Assembly (NCBI GenBank): GCA_020348905.1
Contig: CP070756.1
Location: 1,706,986 to 1,752,815, forward strand
Length of the DNA: 45,830 nt
Source of the DNA: Candidatus Zixiibacteriota bacterium
GTDB lineage: Bacteria; Zixibacteria; MSB-5A5; GN15; FEB-12
Direction of reading: 5' to 3'
Shown here: piece by piece, positions 1 to 8,537 of the stretch
How the letters are laid out: every line of letters begins with the position of its first letter
Numbering within the stretch: position 1 is the stretch's first letter
The notes under the pieces: generated by a model
The model's input: only the letters and a program-made list of their open reading frames with translations
The model's database searches: none
What the model was told of the DNA's origin: nothing
Position numbers and translations under genes: made by a program

Positions 1-359
1 GCTTGAGACATCATGATGTCGATTCCCTCGCACGGTTCGGCGGCCCGAAGAAGCACAGCAGCGGGATGACCCTCTTTCTCAGTAACGAAATTCAGGCAGT
101 GATACATGCCGTAAATGAAGTAGATATAGGTGAACCCGGGTTTACCAAACATGACCGCGTTGCGCCGGGTTTTACCGCGAGCGGCATGGCAGGCGGGATC
201 ATCCTTTCCGATATAGGCCTCGACTTCGGCGATCCTGGCGGACATAAGTCCAGCGGTGGAGGCGTATACAATGTACTTTCCAATCAGGTCACGCGCTACT
301 TCGATAGTAGGGCGGTTATAGAATGAGCGAGGCAACTTTTTGCGTTGATTAGTAGGCAT
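1..359 (-). CDS. 3-methyladenine DNA glycosylase (AAG/Mpg family), N-terminal part
   Basis: Reading the minus strand from an ATG at 359 gives an open frame that leaves the window at position 1, about 119 codons. The translation contains RIAEVEAYIGKDDPACHAAR, then KTRRNAVMFGKPGFTYIYFI and YGMYHCLNFVT. These match the conserved N-terminal half of the alkyladenine glycosylase (AAG/MPG) family, which removes alkylated purines in base excision repair. The family is about 190-210 residues, so roughly the last 80 residues are missing. It lies 31 bases downstream of the PHP gene on the same strand, so the two are probably co-transcribed. The Shine-Dalgarno sequence is weak (TCAGG just before the start). 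An ATG slightly upstream runs into a stop after six codons, which supports this start. Confidence 0.85.
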   Translation of the reverse strand, partial: MPTNQRKKLPRSFYNRPTIEVARDLIGKYIVYASTAGLMSARIAEVEAYIGKDDPACHAARGKTRRNAVMFGKPGFTYIYFIYGMYHCLNFVTEKEGHPAAVLLRAAEPCEGIDIMMSQ

Positions 360-390
360 AGCCTGACATTAAGATCCTGAAGAATTCCAC

Positions 391-1251
391 TTAATCCTCG
401 CAGCCCTGAACGGTATCCGGAACAAGAGCCAGAGCGGCCTCGAAGTCAAAACCGATCTGCTCCGGACTATGCGCGTCAGACCCAAGGAAACTGACACCGA
501 CACCGGCTCTTCGGGCGGAGTTGATAATCTCAACGGGAGGATAATAATTTTTCAACCCGTGGCGGATACCGGCGGTATTGACCTCGATTCCGACGTTATG
601 GTCAATAAGCGTTCTCAAAGTTTCATCAAGGTGAGGTCGGTGGGCGACTGCCACAGCGTCACCGTAATAGTCAAGCCCTGACCGCAGGTAATAGGCGAGG
701 TGGGCCATGGTATCGAACAATCCGGTCCGGGCGGCGACCTGAACCTCGGTGTAGTATTTTTCCGCCAACTGTTCAGCCGAGTATCGTCCAAAGCACCTTT
801 CGTAACTGTGGCGGCAGCAGAAGCAGATATTATCGAGTTCGTGAATACCGCACAGAACATAGTCGAAGTGATACTGCTGTTTCAGGCGTTCGACCATTTC
901 CTCGCAACCCGGATACCAGCCAATCTCGATGCCCAATTTGACGGACAGTCCCTCGGCATAGTACTTCTCGGCGACCCTGCGGACATCCTCTACGTAAGGC
1001 TGCAGATTCTCGACTGTGACCGGTCGGTTCTCGCCCTTTACTCGAATATACTCGACCTGACCGTCGGAATTCGGGTTGGCGTCAAAATGAGTAGTAAAGC
1101 AGATTTCAGCAAGGTTGCGCTTGATGGCCGCCTCACAGAATTCATCGACCGTTCCCTGAGCATCGATGGAATAATCACAATGCACGTGATAGTCACTTAC
1201 TCCGGGTACGTGCAGGGGTTGAATTTTATGGATGTCAGACAAAGTAGTCAC
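391..1251 (-). CDS. PHP-domain metal-dependent phosphatase (histidinol-phosphatase-like)
   Basis: This 286-residue protein carries the PHP-domain metal motifs in order: DYHVHCDYS near residue 20, TTHFD near 54, GIEIGW near 107, GIHELDN near 135, and SDAHSPEQIGFDF near the C-terminus. The layout is that of HisK/HisJ-type histidinol-phosphatases, which hydrolyse L-histidinol phosphate in histidine synthesis. No other his gene is nearby, so the substrate is inferred only from the family and could be another phosphoester. Its start overlaps the end of the upstream metallo-hydrolase gene by 17 bases, which suggests translational coupling. The glycosylase gene follows 31 bases downstream. Confidence 0.8.
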   Translation of the reverse strand: MTTLSDIHKIQPLHVPGVSDYHVHCDYSIDAQGTVDEFCEAAIKRNLAEICFTTHFDANPNSDGQVEYIRVKGENRPVTVENLQPYVEDVRRVAEKYYAEGLSVKLGIEIGWYPGCEEMVERLKQQYHFDYVLCGIHELDNICFCCRHSYERCFGRYSAEQLAEKYYTEVQVAARTGLFDTMAHLAYYLRSGLDYYGDAVAVAHRPHLDETLRTLIDHNVGIEVNTAGIRHGLKNYYPPVEIINSARRAGVGVSFLGSDAHSPEQIGFDFEAALALVPDTVQGCED

Positions 1252-1876
1252 CTCTGAGGAAGGGATTATTCATTCTTTCGTTACCCACGCTAGTCTCGGG
1301 CCCGTGTCCGGGATAACAAATAACGTCGTCGGGAAGTTTCATTATCTTGTCGTTTATAGACTTGATCAGCGCCTGGTGTGAGCAACCGGGGAAGTCAGTT
1401 CGGCCAATCGAGCCATAAAAGATGGTATCGCCACAAAACAGAATGCCTTTGGATTCGTCGAGATAGCACACGCCTCCCGGGGAATGGCCCGGGGTTTTGA
1501 GGACTCTCAAAGACACGGAACCTATATCCACGACCTGTTCATCAGTAAGCAGGAAATCGGCCGGCGGGGCCACAATTGGGTCGGCGAAGAAAGCCGATAC
1601 GTTTGCCGATGGGTTTGACAGCAGGTCCTGTTCGCCGTCGCCAACATACAGTGGAACGTTGTACTCGCCTTTGACGGGTGCTACGGCGGCGATATGATCG
1701 GCATGTCCGTGAGTAAGCAGGATAGCCCTGGGCTTAAATCCGGCCCTGGAAACCGAGTCAATGATGAGGGTCTCTTCAGCCCCGGGATCGATGATGAGGC
1801 CATCGCCCGAAGTTTCGTCCCAGTAAAGGTAGCAGTTTACCTGAAAAGGCCCAACTACGAGGGTTTTTAGGGTCAT
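1235..1876 (-). CDS. MBL-fold metallo-hydrolase (glyoxalase II-like)
   Basis: This is a 213-residue metallo-beta-lactamase-fold hydrolase. It shows the THGHADHIA zinc motif near residue 60, further metal ligands in TPGHSPGGVCYL and FCGDTIFYGSIGRTDFPGC, and the late YPGHGPET. The small size and the NCYL start are typical of single-domain glyoxalase II-like (YcbL-type) enzymes that hydrolyse thioesters such as S-lactoylglutathione. The thiol used here is unknown. An in-frame TTG at 1888 would add four residues, but it overlaps the predicted -10 box. I therefore prefer the ATG at 1876, which lies only about 4 bases after the expected transcription start. It heads a minus-strand operon with the PHP phosphatase and the DNA glycosylase. 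Confidence 0.85.
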   Translation of the reverse strand: MTLKTLVVGPFQVNCYLYWDETSGDGLIIDPGAEETLIIDSVSRAGFKPRAILLTHGHADHIAAVAPVKGEYNVPLYVGDGEQDLLSNPSANVSAFFADPIVAPPADFLLTDEQVVDIGSVSLRVLKTPGHSPGGVCYLDESKGILFCGDTIFYGSIGRTDFPGCSHQALIKSINDKIMKLPDDVICYPGHGPETSVGNERMNNPFLRGDYFV

Positions 1877-1886
1877 ATACTTGGAC

Positions 1887-1914
1887 AAAATATCGAGTAA
1901 GCCGGTATTGTCAA
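1887..1914 (-). promoter_or_regulatory. sigma70-type promoter of the MBL-hydrolase operon
   Basis: On the minus strand TTGACA (1914-1909) is followed after 16 bases by TATTTT (1892-1887). Transcription should begin near 1880, about 4 bases before the ATG at 1876, so the mRNA would have almost no leader. No Shine-Dalgarno sequence precedes that ATG. Confidence 0.55.
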
Positions 1915-1946
1915 TTGTTTTTCCGATTTCGGGTCGCGCGGGGTAT

Positions 1947-1962
1947 TGTGAAAAATATCACA
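1947..1962. promoter_or_regulatory. CRP/FNR-family operator, exact TGTGA-N6-TCACA
   Basis: The 16 bases read TGTGA, AAAATA, TCACA, an exact match to the CRP consensus half-sites. The centre at 1954.5 is 61.5 bases upstream of the transcription start inferred for prfB (about 2016), the classical class I activator position. It is about 74 bases upstream of the inferred start of the divergent MBL operon. A second exact copy lies at the citrate synthase promoter. The regulator itself is not in the window. Confidence 0.6.
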
Positions 1963-1980
1963 TTTTATGCGGTTTTTGGT

Positions 1981-2009
1981 TTGACCTGAAAGAGGCAGAG
2001 AGGTATATT
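1981..2009 (+). promoter_or_regulatory. sigma70-type promoter of prfB-pta
   Basis: TTGACC (1981-1986), a 17-base spacer and TATATT (2004-2009) give a good promoter, with an expected start near 2016 and a leader of about 32 bases before the prfB ATG at 2048. Confidence 0.65.
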
Positions 2010-2047
2010 TCGGTTTACTTTTTTTTGAAAGAGAGAAACGCAGAGCC

Positions 2048-3170
2048 ATGATTTTGACAGATATCCGAAATCAGTTGCCGGACATACGAGATAAACTGGA
2101 CAAGCTAGCGAGGTATCTTTGACCTGGCGGGACGCACCAGTAAAATAGCCCAGCTGGAAAAGAAAAGCACCGAGCAGGGATTCTGGGACGACAACCAAGC
2201 GGCCCAGGCGGTGTTGAAAGAAATCTCGGTACACAAAAAGTGGGTCGAGTCCCATGCCAAGCTGGCGGCTGATCTCTCCGTGGTCGAGGAATTGACCGAG
2301 ATGCCTGACCTGAGTGACGATTCCGAAGACGCCAGGGAGATATCTGAAACCTTCACCGAATTGCTTGCCGAAATCGAGAAATTCGAGTTCTCTTCCCTGC
2401 TTTCGGGTCCCGATGACTACCTGGATGCTATTGTGACGGTACATCCGGGGGCCGGAGGAACCGAATCGCAGGACTGGGCCGATATGCTGTTCCGGATGTA
2501 CAATCGCTGGGTTGAGCGCAAGAGCTTTTCGGTTGAGTTGATGGATTACCAGCCGGGCGAGGAAGCCGGGCTCAAGTCGGCGGTTCTGAAGGTCAAGGGG
2601 GATTTCGCATACGGATTTCTGAAGGCCGAGTCAGGGGTGCACCGTCTGGTCCGGATCTCGCCGTTTGATGCCAACTCGAGGCGGCATACATCATTTGCGT
2701 CAGTTCACGTTTACCCGGTTGTCGAGGACAATATCGATATCGAGATAAAAGACGAAGACATTCGTATCGACACTTTCCGGGCGTCGGGCGCCGGCGGTCA
2801 GCACGTCAATAAGACCTCGTCGGCGGTACGCATCACTCACAATCCAACCGGCATCGTGGTGACCTGCCAATCGGAGCGGAGTCAGCACAAGAATAAAGAC
2901 GCCGCATTCACGGTCTTGAAGGCTCGCCTCTATCAGCTTAAAAAGGAAGAAGAAGCCAAGCGGATGGACAAGTTCGAAAAGAGCAAAAAGAAGATCGAAT
3001 GGGGATCACAAATTCGATCGTACGTGTTTCACCCTTACAATATGGTTAAGGATCACCGGACATCGATGGAGACATCGAACGTCCAGGCGGTGATGGATGG
3101 CGATATCGATCAGTTCATCCAGGCCTATCTCAGCGACCCGGATTTCAAAGATGAGCATATTGAAACTTAG
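2048..3170 (+). CDS. prfB: peptide chain release factor 2, expressed by programmed +1 frameshift
   Basis: RF2 releases nascent peptides at UGA and UAA. The gene is in two frames. Codons 1-24 run from the ATG at 2048 to CTT at 2117-2119, followed by an in-frame TGA at 2120-2122. A +1 shift then reads GAC at 2121 and continues to 3170, giving about 373 residues, normal for RF2. Immediately after the shift the protein reads DLAGRTSKIAQLEKKS and then GFWDDNQAAQ, both highly conserved in RF2. The stop-recognition tripeptide SPF (in RISPFDANSRRHTSF) and the catalytic GGQ (in SGAGGQHVNKTSSAVRITH) are present. A conceptual translation that ignores the shift would start internally near 2211 and lose the N-terminal domain. 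pta follows after 33 bases. Confidence 0.95.
2111..2123 (+). promoter_or_regulatory. prfB programmed +1 frameshift site
   Basis: The bases AGG TAT CTT TGA C match the canonical RF2 recoding site. A Shine-Dalgarno-like GAGG (2110-2113) lies three bases before the slippery CTT, followed by a TGA stop with C as the next base. In the known mechanism low RF2 makes the ribosome pause at UGA and slip +1, so RF2 autoregulates its own synthesis. Confidence 0.93.
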
Positions 3171-3203
3171 AAGTATACATCAGTGGATCGACTGGAGCAG
3201 ATT

Positions 3204-4196
3204 ATGGACGCCTTATCAGTTATAAAGGATAAAGCCGGGCAGAAGAATCGGCGGGTAGTGCTGCCGGAGGGCACCGAACCGCGCGTCATCAAAGCAACCA
3301 AGGCCATTATAGCCGAGAAGATTGCCAGGGTAACGCTTCTGGGTGAACCGGGACGGATAAAGGAGCTTGCTGACGAGCATGAGCTGGACCTGTCTACGGT
3401 AGAAGTGATAAATCCGGTTGAGTCCGCAGATTTCGGCAGCTATGTCGACGACTTTGTGGAGCTTCGTAAAGCCAAGGGAATTACCACAGATGAAGCTACG
3501 GCCACCATTGCCAAGCCGCTGTATTTCGGGGCCATGCTGGTAAGGCACGATCGGGCCGACGCTTCAGTGGCCGGTTCGATCAACACCACCGGTGATGTAC
3601 TGCGGGCGGGGATACAGGTTATCGGTCTTAAAGAAGGGATTAACACGGTATCCAGCTTTTTCATGATGACCGTGCCTGAGTACCGGGGCGAAGAAAACAG
3701 GGTTTTCTTCTACGCCGACGGCGCCGTGGTTCCCAATCCGACCGTTGAGCAGTTAGCCTCAATCGCGGTATCGACAGCGGAGTCATGGACGAACCTCATT
3801 GGCACGGAACCGAAAATCGCTATGCTTTCGTTTTCCACCAAGGGTTCGGCCCAGCATGATGACGTGGCCAAGGTTGTCGCGGCCTATGAGATACTCAAAA
3901 GTGAGCATCCTGAACTCAAGGTGGATGGCGAGTTGCAGGTAGATGCGGCGATTGTCCCGGAGATAGCCAGGAGCAAGGCGCCGGATTCAGTTATCGGCGG
4001 GCAAGCCAATATTCTGCTATTCCCGGATCTGGACGCCGGGAACATCGCCTACAAGATAACCCAGCGTCTGGCCAAAGCCACCGCCACCGGCCCGATTATC
4101 CAGGGGCTGGCCAAACCGGCGAACGATTTATCGCGGGGGTGTACGGCGGAGGATATTGTTGATGTCGCGGCAATCGCGGTATTGATGAAGGGCTGA
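3204..4196 (+). CDS. pta: phosphate acetyltransferase (short Pta/EutD type)
   Basis: This enzyme interconverts acetyl-CoA and acetyl phosphate. The protein begins close to RRVVLPEGTEPRVIKATKAI, followed by TVSSFFMMTVPE, FFYADGAVVPNPT and the late GGQANILLFPDLDAGNI, all characteristic of the phosphotransacetylase domain. At about 330 residues it is the short form without the DRTGG regulatory domain. A GTG at 3183 would add seven residues, but GGAG (3194-3197) sits correctly for the ATG at 3204 and nothing precedes the GTG. It follows prfB closely and is probably co-transcribed. No acetate kinase is visible here. It links functionally to the pyruvate:ferredoxin oxidoreductase at 21757. Confidence 0.93.
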   Translation: MDALSVIKDKAGQKNRRVVLPEGTEPRVIKATKAIIAEKIARVTLLGEPGRIKELADEHELDLSTVEVINPVESADFGSYVDDFVELRKAKGITTDEATATIAKPLYFGAMLVRHDRADASVAGSINTTGDVLRAGIQVIGLKEGINTVSSFFMMTVPEYRGEENRVFFYADGAVVPNPTVEQLASIAVSTAESWTNLIGTEPKIAMLSFSTKGSAQHDDVAKVVAAYEILKSEHPELKVDGELQVDAAIVPEIARSKAPDSVIGGQANILLFPDLDAGNIAYKITQRLAKATATGPIIQGLAKPANDLSRGCTAEDIVDVAAIAVLMKG

Positions 4197-4246
4197 AGAG
4201 ACTTATGCGCAAAGACATTGAAACAGATACGCCGGGAAAATATCGG

Positions 4247-4276
4247 TTGACACACAACGTGTTAGGCCATTATTTT
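4247..4276 (+). promoter_or_regulatory. probable promoter of the flotillin-PEPCK operon
   Basis: TTGACA at 4247-4252 is followed after 17-18 bases by TTATTT/TATTTT (4270-4276). Transcription would start near 4283. The leader contains a short hairpin, GGCGA (4295-4299) with TCGCC (4310-4314), before the strong AAGGAGA ribosome site and the GTG at 4344. Confidence 0.5.
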
Positions 4277-4343
4277 CCGGCTTCCAATAAAATAGGCGAA
4301 GCACCTGTGTCGCCCCCAATTATTTGTTAAGGAGATTGTAGTC

Positions 4344-5750
4344 GTGAGTTCTGCTATAATTATCGTTGCTGCTGCTGTAGTCGTTTTGGTGACTATCGTG
4401 GTAATCATCCTGAAAAACTATCGAAAAGTAGGCCCGAATGAGGTACTGATCATATCGGGCGGTAAAAAGCGTACGGTGACGTTGCCGGACGGCACGACCA
4501 AGCAGATCGGTTACCGTATGCGCATTGGTGGTGGCACCTTTGTCAAACCGTTTATAGAGCAAGCCCAGATTCTTCCGCTGGAGATTATTCCCATGAATAT
4601 TCAGGTCGAGGATGCGATTTCGACAAATGGGATTCGGTGTACGTTTCGTGGGACGGCCGAGGTGAAGATAGCCAGCGACGAGGCCTCGATTCACCTGGCC
4701 TCAGAACAGTTCCTGGGCAAGCCTCTGACTGACATCCGCGATGTTGCCCTTCGCACGCTTGAGGGTTCGTCGCGTGCCCTGATCGGCACCATGAACCTGG
4801 AGTCGCTGAACAAGAACCGTAAGGATTTCACCGCCAGGGTTTTTGATGATGTTAACGGATATTTTGCCAATATGGGTTTGAAGCTTCTTTCGTTCAATCT
4901 CAAGGAAATCACAGACCCATCCGGTTATCTGGAAGCACTGGGTAAACCTCGCATCGTGGAGGCCCGTCGTGATGCCGAGGTAGCCGAAGCGGAAGCGGCG
5001 CGCGATGCGATAATCAAATCAGCCGAAGCCAAGAAAGAGGGAGACATAGCAAAGTTGATCGCTGACACCGAAGTGGCCAAAGCGAATCAGGACTCGGAAC
5101 TGACAAAAGCCGGGTTGCAGAAAGAACTGAATCAGAAGAAAGCGGACGCTGATTTTGCTTACGAACTGGAGCGACACAAACTAAACCAGGATTTGAAGGC
5201 CGAGGAAGCCAAGGTCAAGTTGATTGAAAAAGAAACGACCATTGAGCTTGAGAAGAAGGAAATCGAACGAGTCGAGCAAGAGCTGGAATCCAAGGTCCGC
5301 AAGCCAGCCGAGGCTGAGCAATTCCGGCTTGAAGCCGAAGCGAAAGGTATGGCAGAAGCCAAGCGGGTGCAGGGTATTATTGAGGCCGAGCTGGTGGCCA
5401 AGATTGGTCAGGCGGAAGCCGATGCTCTGCGCCAAAAGGCCGAATCCTGGAATGCTTATTCACAACCGGCTATGCTTCAGATGATGTTTGAGAAACTTCC
5501 GGACCTGGCCCGTGAGATGGCGGCTCCTATATCGAAAGTAGACAAGATTGTAATGGTGTCAAATGACGGCAAACTGGGGACATCAAAGATTACCGGTGAA
5601 CTGGCGGCGATGATGTCGCAGCTTCCAGCTGTCGTAAAGGAGCTTTCCGGATTCGATCTCGAATCGTGGCTAAGACAGATGGCCGGCAAAGGGAGTGGGA
5701 CCGACAAGCCTGAGAACACGGCATCCAAGAGCGGCCCGGGCAAGGAATAG
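4344..5750 (+). CDS. flotillin-like SPFH-domain membrane protein
   Basis: This 468-residue protein has one N-terminal membrane segment (about residues 3-24), an SPFH/band-7 domain (about 30-210), and a long Ala/Glu/Lys-rich coiled coil (about 210-370). The tail carries the flotillin-type QPAMLQMMFEKLPDLAREMA. Bacterial flotillins (FloT/YqiK) organise membrane microdomains and scaffold protein complexes; they are not enzymes. The GTG start follows AAGGAGA at a good distance. It is the first gene of an operon, and the aminotransferase fusion starts three bases after its stop. The link to the metabolic genes behind it is not understood. One possibility is membrane scaffolding, but the sequence does not show it. 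Confidence 0.85.
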   Translation: MSSAIIIVAAAVVVLVTIVVIILKNYRKVGPNEVLIISGGKKRTVTLPDGTTKQIGYRMRIGGGTFVKPFIEQAQILPLEIIPMNIQVEDAISTNGIRCTFRGTAEVKIASDEASIHLASEQFLGKPLTDIRDVALRTLEGSSRALIGTMNLESLNKNRKDFTARVFDDVNGYFANMGLKLLSFNLKEITDPSGYLEALGKPRIVEARRDAEVAEAEAARDAIIKSAEAKKEGDIAKLIADTEVAKANQDSELTKAGLQKELNQKKADADFAYELERHKLNQDLKAEEAKVKLIEKETTIELEKKEIERVEQELESKVRKPAEAEQFRLEAEAKGMAEAKRVQGIIEAELVAKIGQAEADALRQKAESWNAYSQPAMLQMMFEKLPDLAREMAAPISKVDKIVMVSNDGKLGTSKITGELAAMMSQLPAVVKELSGFDLESWLRQMAGKGSGTDKPENTASKSGPGKE

Positions 5751-5753
5751 GCG

Positions 5754-8099
5754 ATGATTTCCAACAGGATTGGTCGTTTAGAGTTATCCCCCACTCTCCG
5801 AATCAATGCCAAAGCCAAGGCCATGAAGGCGGAGGGGATTGATGTCATCGATTTTTCGGTAGGAGAACCTGATTTTCCAACCCCCTCGGACATTAAGAAC
5901 GCCGGCAAACAGGCCATCGATGACAACTTCACGGGCTACACTCCCAACGACGGCATTCCAGAACTTAAAGAAGCCATAATAGCCCGGTTTCGGTCCGACC
6001 ATGGTTTGGAATACCGGCGGAACGAGATAATCGTCTCCTGTGGCGCCAAGCATTGCCTCTATAACCTGTTCATGGCAACTCTCAACCGGGACGAAGAAGT
6101 CATTATACCATCGCCGTACTGGGTTTCTTACCCCCAGCAGGTTTTGATGGTAAAAGGTAAACCGGTGGTCGTGCCAACCCGGGAGGAGAACGGTTTTCGG
6201 ATAACTCCGGATGAATTGAAGGCCAATATTAACTTCAACACCCGGGCACTCCTAATAAACAACCCGTCCAATCCGACCGGCAGCGCGTACACCCGTGACC
6301 AGCTTATGGAAATATGCGAAATAGCGGTGGCCGAGGGTCTGCTGGTTGTGGCTGATGAGATCTACGAAAAAGTTATTTACGATGATTACCAGTTCCACTC
6401 CATCGCCTCCCTGAGTGACAAGATTAAGGAAAAAACGGTTGTCATAAACGGCGTGTCAAAGTCCTATTCAATGACGGGCTGGCGTATCGGGTACGCAGCC
6501 GGTCCGAGCGAAATCATAAACGCCATGAACATCGTGCAGTCGCACACTACCTCGAACGCCAACTCGATAGCGCAGAAGGCGGCGGTGGAGGCGTTGGCAG
6601 GAAACCAGGCCGAGATCAACCAGATGGTGGCAGAATTCAAGGCCCGCCGGAACTACATGCTCAACAAGCTGCGGCGGATACCGGATGTTTCCTGTTACGA
6701 ACCGCAGGGCGCTTTCTATCTCTTCCCGAATGCCTCGGCGTACTACAACACCGAGTACGGCGGGATGAAAATCCGCAACTCTTACGGCCTGGCGTACTAT
6801 CTGTTAAAAGAGGCGGCCGTGGCCATTGTACCGGGAAGCGCCTTTGGAGCTGAAGAGAACATCCGTCTTTCGTATGCAACCTCGATGGAGAAAATCGAAG
6901 AAGGCACCGATCGCATCATCGAGTCCATGGCGAAACTGAAAGAGTCGCCCAAATACAAGCGAGTAGCGCTCCAGAACGTTATGACGTATCCCCGCAGCAC
7001 GACCGAATCCAGATTGGATGTATCGGTCGAGGAGCGCGATGCCCTGGTGCAGGAAGCCGAGGCGGCCCTGCCGTATGACCGTTATTTCGAATGGAACGCA
7101 AACATCAACGGTATCATAATACAGCTTCGAACCAACGTCCCGCACCTGTATGATTTCTGGGTCGAGAACTGGTACCCGGCCCAACTGGAATCCGATCTGG
7201 AGCCACACGGCATCATATATGCCGTTGATGGTGTCGCCGGCAGGACTCCTTACGGCTATTACAACCCGGAAATGAAAACAGCTATCCTGTTCAACACAAC
7301 CTATTACGGACAGGTGCGCAGCTGGGCACTGGCTATGGTAGCGCAGGCCAGCGAAAGGCTGCTCGACGTTCATGGGGTAAGAGCAGCCTGCCTTGACTAT
7401 AACGGTTACGGACTGGCGATTATCGGGCCGAAGGGGATGAAGCGCGGCTCGACGTTTTTCCGATTGCTCGAGGACGACCGGGCGCGCTTCCTGTCCAACG
7501 ACTGGGTGTTTGTAAGATACCGGGGCAACGAGGCGGTGGCGGACGCACCCGAGAGAAAGTTCTATTTGAAGACCAATATCACGAGGAATTTCCCGCGTTA
7601 CGAGCGTATTTTCGACAGAAGCAAATGCGAGAATGTGGTCACCAGCCGGGCAGATTGGACCAACATGAAAGAACTGGAAGACGAGTGCCCGCTCGACCTG
7701 GGCGAACCCTACTGCTACTGGGGCTCCAATGAATCACGAGCCTTGATTGACCCGGCCTGGATAGGCGGACCGGATAAGTATATCAAGCGTTCGAAACTGA
7801 CAACAGCGGTGTTACTTCACTATGAACCCAACGCGCCCGCTGTGGAAAGCCTTGATGAGGCAGCGGCACTTGAATATGTCGCTGAGGGCAAGTACCGCTT
7901 GCCTTCTGAAGCCGGCATGACGCCGTTCAAAACGCAACCATTTTTCAATCCGTATATTCTGGGTGCTTCGGTGGACCAAGAAGATCTCCAGCGACGTAAT
8001 TTTCATCAGCTTTTCCGCGTGGCCAAAGCTTTCAAATTGAACATCGCGGTGGTCCCACCTGAGGCCATCAAATCGCGCATTCGAGACCTGATCGGTTAG
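5754..8099 (+). CDS. class I aminotransferase (aspartate-type) fused to an HprK/PEPCK-like domain
   Basis: One uninterrupted 781-codon frame joins two proteins. Residues 1 to about 395 are a PLP fold-type I aminotransferase of the AspC family: DFSVGEPDFPTP near the start, LLINNPSNPTGSAY, VVADEIYEKVIYDD, and the PLP lysine K236 in VSKSYSMTGWRIGYAAGP. Residues from about 410 to 781 are a separate domain resembling HPr kinase/PEPCK P-loop proteins: FLSNDWVFVRYRG and a glycine-rich loop GPKGMKRGST at 558-567. This lacks the GK[ST] of a working Walker A, so it may have lost kinase activity. Usual aspartate aminotransferases are about 390-400 residues, so the fusion is unusual. ndk and pckA follow at once. 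Oxaloacetate from aspartate transamination is the PEPCK substrate, so a joint or regulatory role is plausible but inferred. Confidence 0.85.
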   Translation: MISNRIGRLELSPTLRINAKAKAMKAEGIDVIDFSVGEPDFPTPSDIKNAGKQAIDDNFTGYTPNDGIPELKEAIIARFRSDHGLEYRRNEIIVSCGAKHCLYNLFMATLNRDEEVIIPSPYWVSYPQQVLMVKGKPVVVPTREENGFRITPDELKANINFNTRALLINNPSNPTGSAYTRDQLMEICEIAVAEGLLVVADEIYEKVIYDDYQFHSIASLSDKIKEKTVVINGVSKSYSMTGWRIGYAAGPSEIINAMNIVQSHTTSNANSIAQKAAVEALAGNQAEINQMVAEFKARRNYMLNKLRRIPDVSCYEPQGAFYLFPNASAYYNTEYGGMKIRNSYGLAYYLLKEAAVAIVPGSAFGAEENIRLSYATSMEKIEEGTDRIIESMAKLKESPKYKRVALQNVMTYPRSTTESRLDVSVEERDALVQEAEAALPYDRYFEWNANINGIIIQLRTNVPHLYDFWVENWYPAQLESDLEPHGIIYAVDGVAGRTPYGYYNPEMKTAILFNTTYYGQVRSWALAMVAQASERLLDVHGVRAACLDYNGYGLAIIGPKGMKRGSTFFRLLEDDRARFLSNDWVFVRYRGNEAVADAPERKFYLKTNITRNFPRYERIFDRSKCENVVTSRADWTNMKELEDECPLDLGEPYCYWGSNESRALIDPAWIGGPDKYIKRSKLTTAVLLHYEPNAPAVESLDEAAALEYVAEGKYRLPSEAGMTPFKTQPFFNPYILGASVDQEDLQRRNFHQLFRVAKAFKLNIAVVPPEAIKSRIRDLIG

Positions 8100-8108
8100 G
8101 AGACAGAC

Positions 8109-8531
8109 ATGGCCAATACACTGGGAATCGTGAAACCCGACGGGGTCCGACGAAAACTGGTAGGAAACATAATGGGCAGGATCGAAAATGTCGGTCTGAT
8201 ACTTCGCGGACTGAAGGTTGTACGCCTTGAGAAAGAAGAAGCCCGTAAATTCTACGCCGTTCATGAAGGCAAGCCGTTTTTCAATTCATTGATAGAGTTC
8301 ATGACATCGGGACCCATCGTCGTAATGGTTATCGGAGGACACGATTCGATCGAGCGTTGGCGCGATCTGATGGGGGCGACCGATCCGGCCAAAGCCAGGT
8401 ACAATACGATCAGGCGGGAATTCGGAACGTCGGTCGAAAAAAACGTGGTGCATGGCTCAGACAGCCCTGTGACGGCACGGGCTGAAGTGGCTTTCTTTTT
8501 CAAAGATGACGAGATTCTGCCGAAGGAATGA
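8109..8531 (+). CDS. ndk: nucleoside diphosphate kinase
   Basis: This 140-residue protein moves the gamma phosphate from ATP to other nucleoside diphosphates through a phosphohistidine. It shows IVKPDGVRRKLVG at the start and the active-site NVVHGSDSP with H115, both diagnostic, and it has the usual family length. The ATG is preceded by AGGAGA. It lies between the aminotransferase fusion and the PEPCK gene with gaps of 9 and 6 bases, so all three should be made from one mRNA. Confidence 0.97.
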   Translation: MANTLGIVKPDGVRRKLVGNIMGRIENVGLILRGLKVVRLEKEEARKFYAVHEGKPFFNSLIEFMTSGPIVVMVIGGHDSIERWRDLMGATDPAKARYNTIRREFGTSVEKNVVHGSDSPVTARAEVAFFFKDDEILPKE

Positions 8532-8537
8532 CCTGTT

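Noticed and set aside
3..326. Open frame of 107 codons on the plus strand
   Set aside because: It has no family features and lies antisense to the clear DNA glycosylase reading on the minus strand.
700..1257. 185-codon plus-strand frame
   Set aside because: It is antisense to the PHP phosphatase, whose metal motifs are unmistakable, and has no ribosome site.
6970..7000. The aminotransferase/HprK-like join as a missed stop or separate gene starting at the ATG at 6981
   Set aside because: The frame is open without break through the junction, and the internal ATG has no ribosome site, so a true fusion is the simpler reading.
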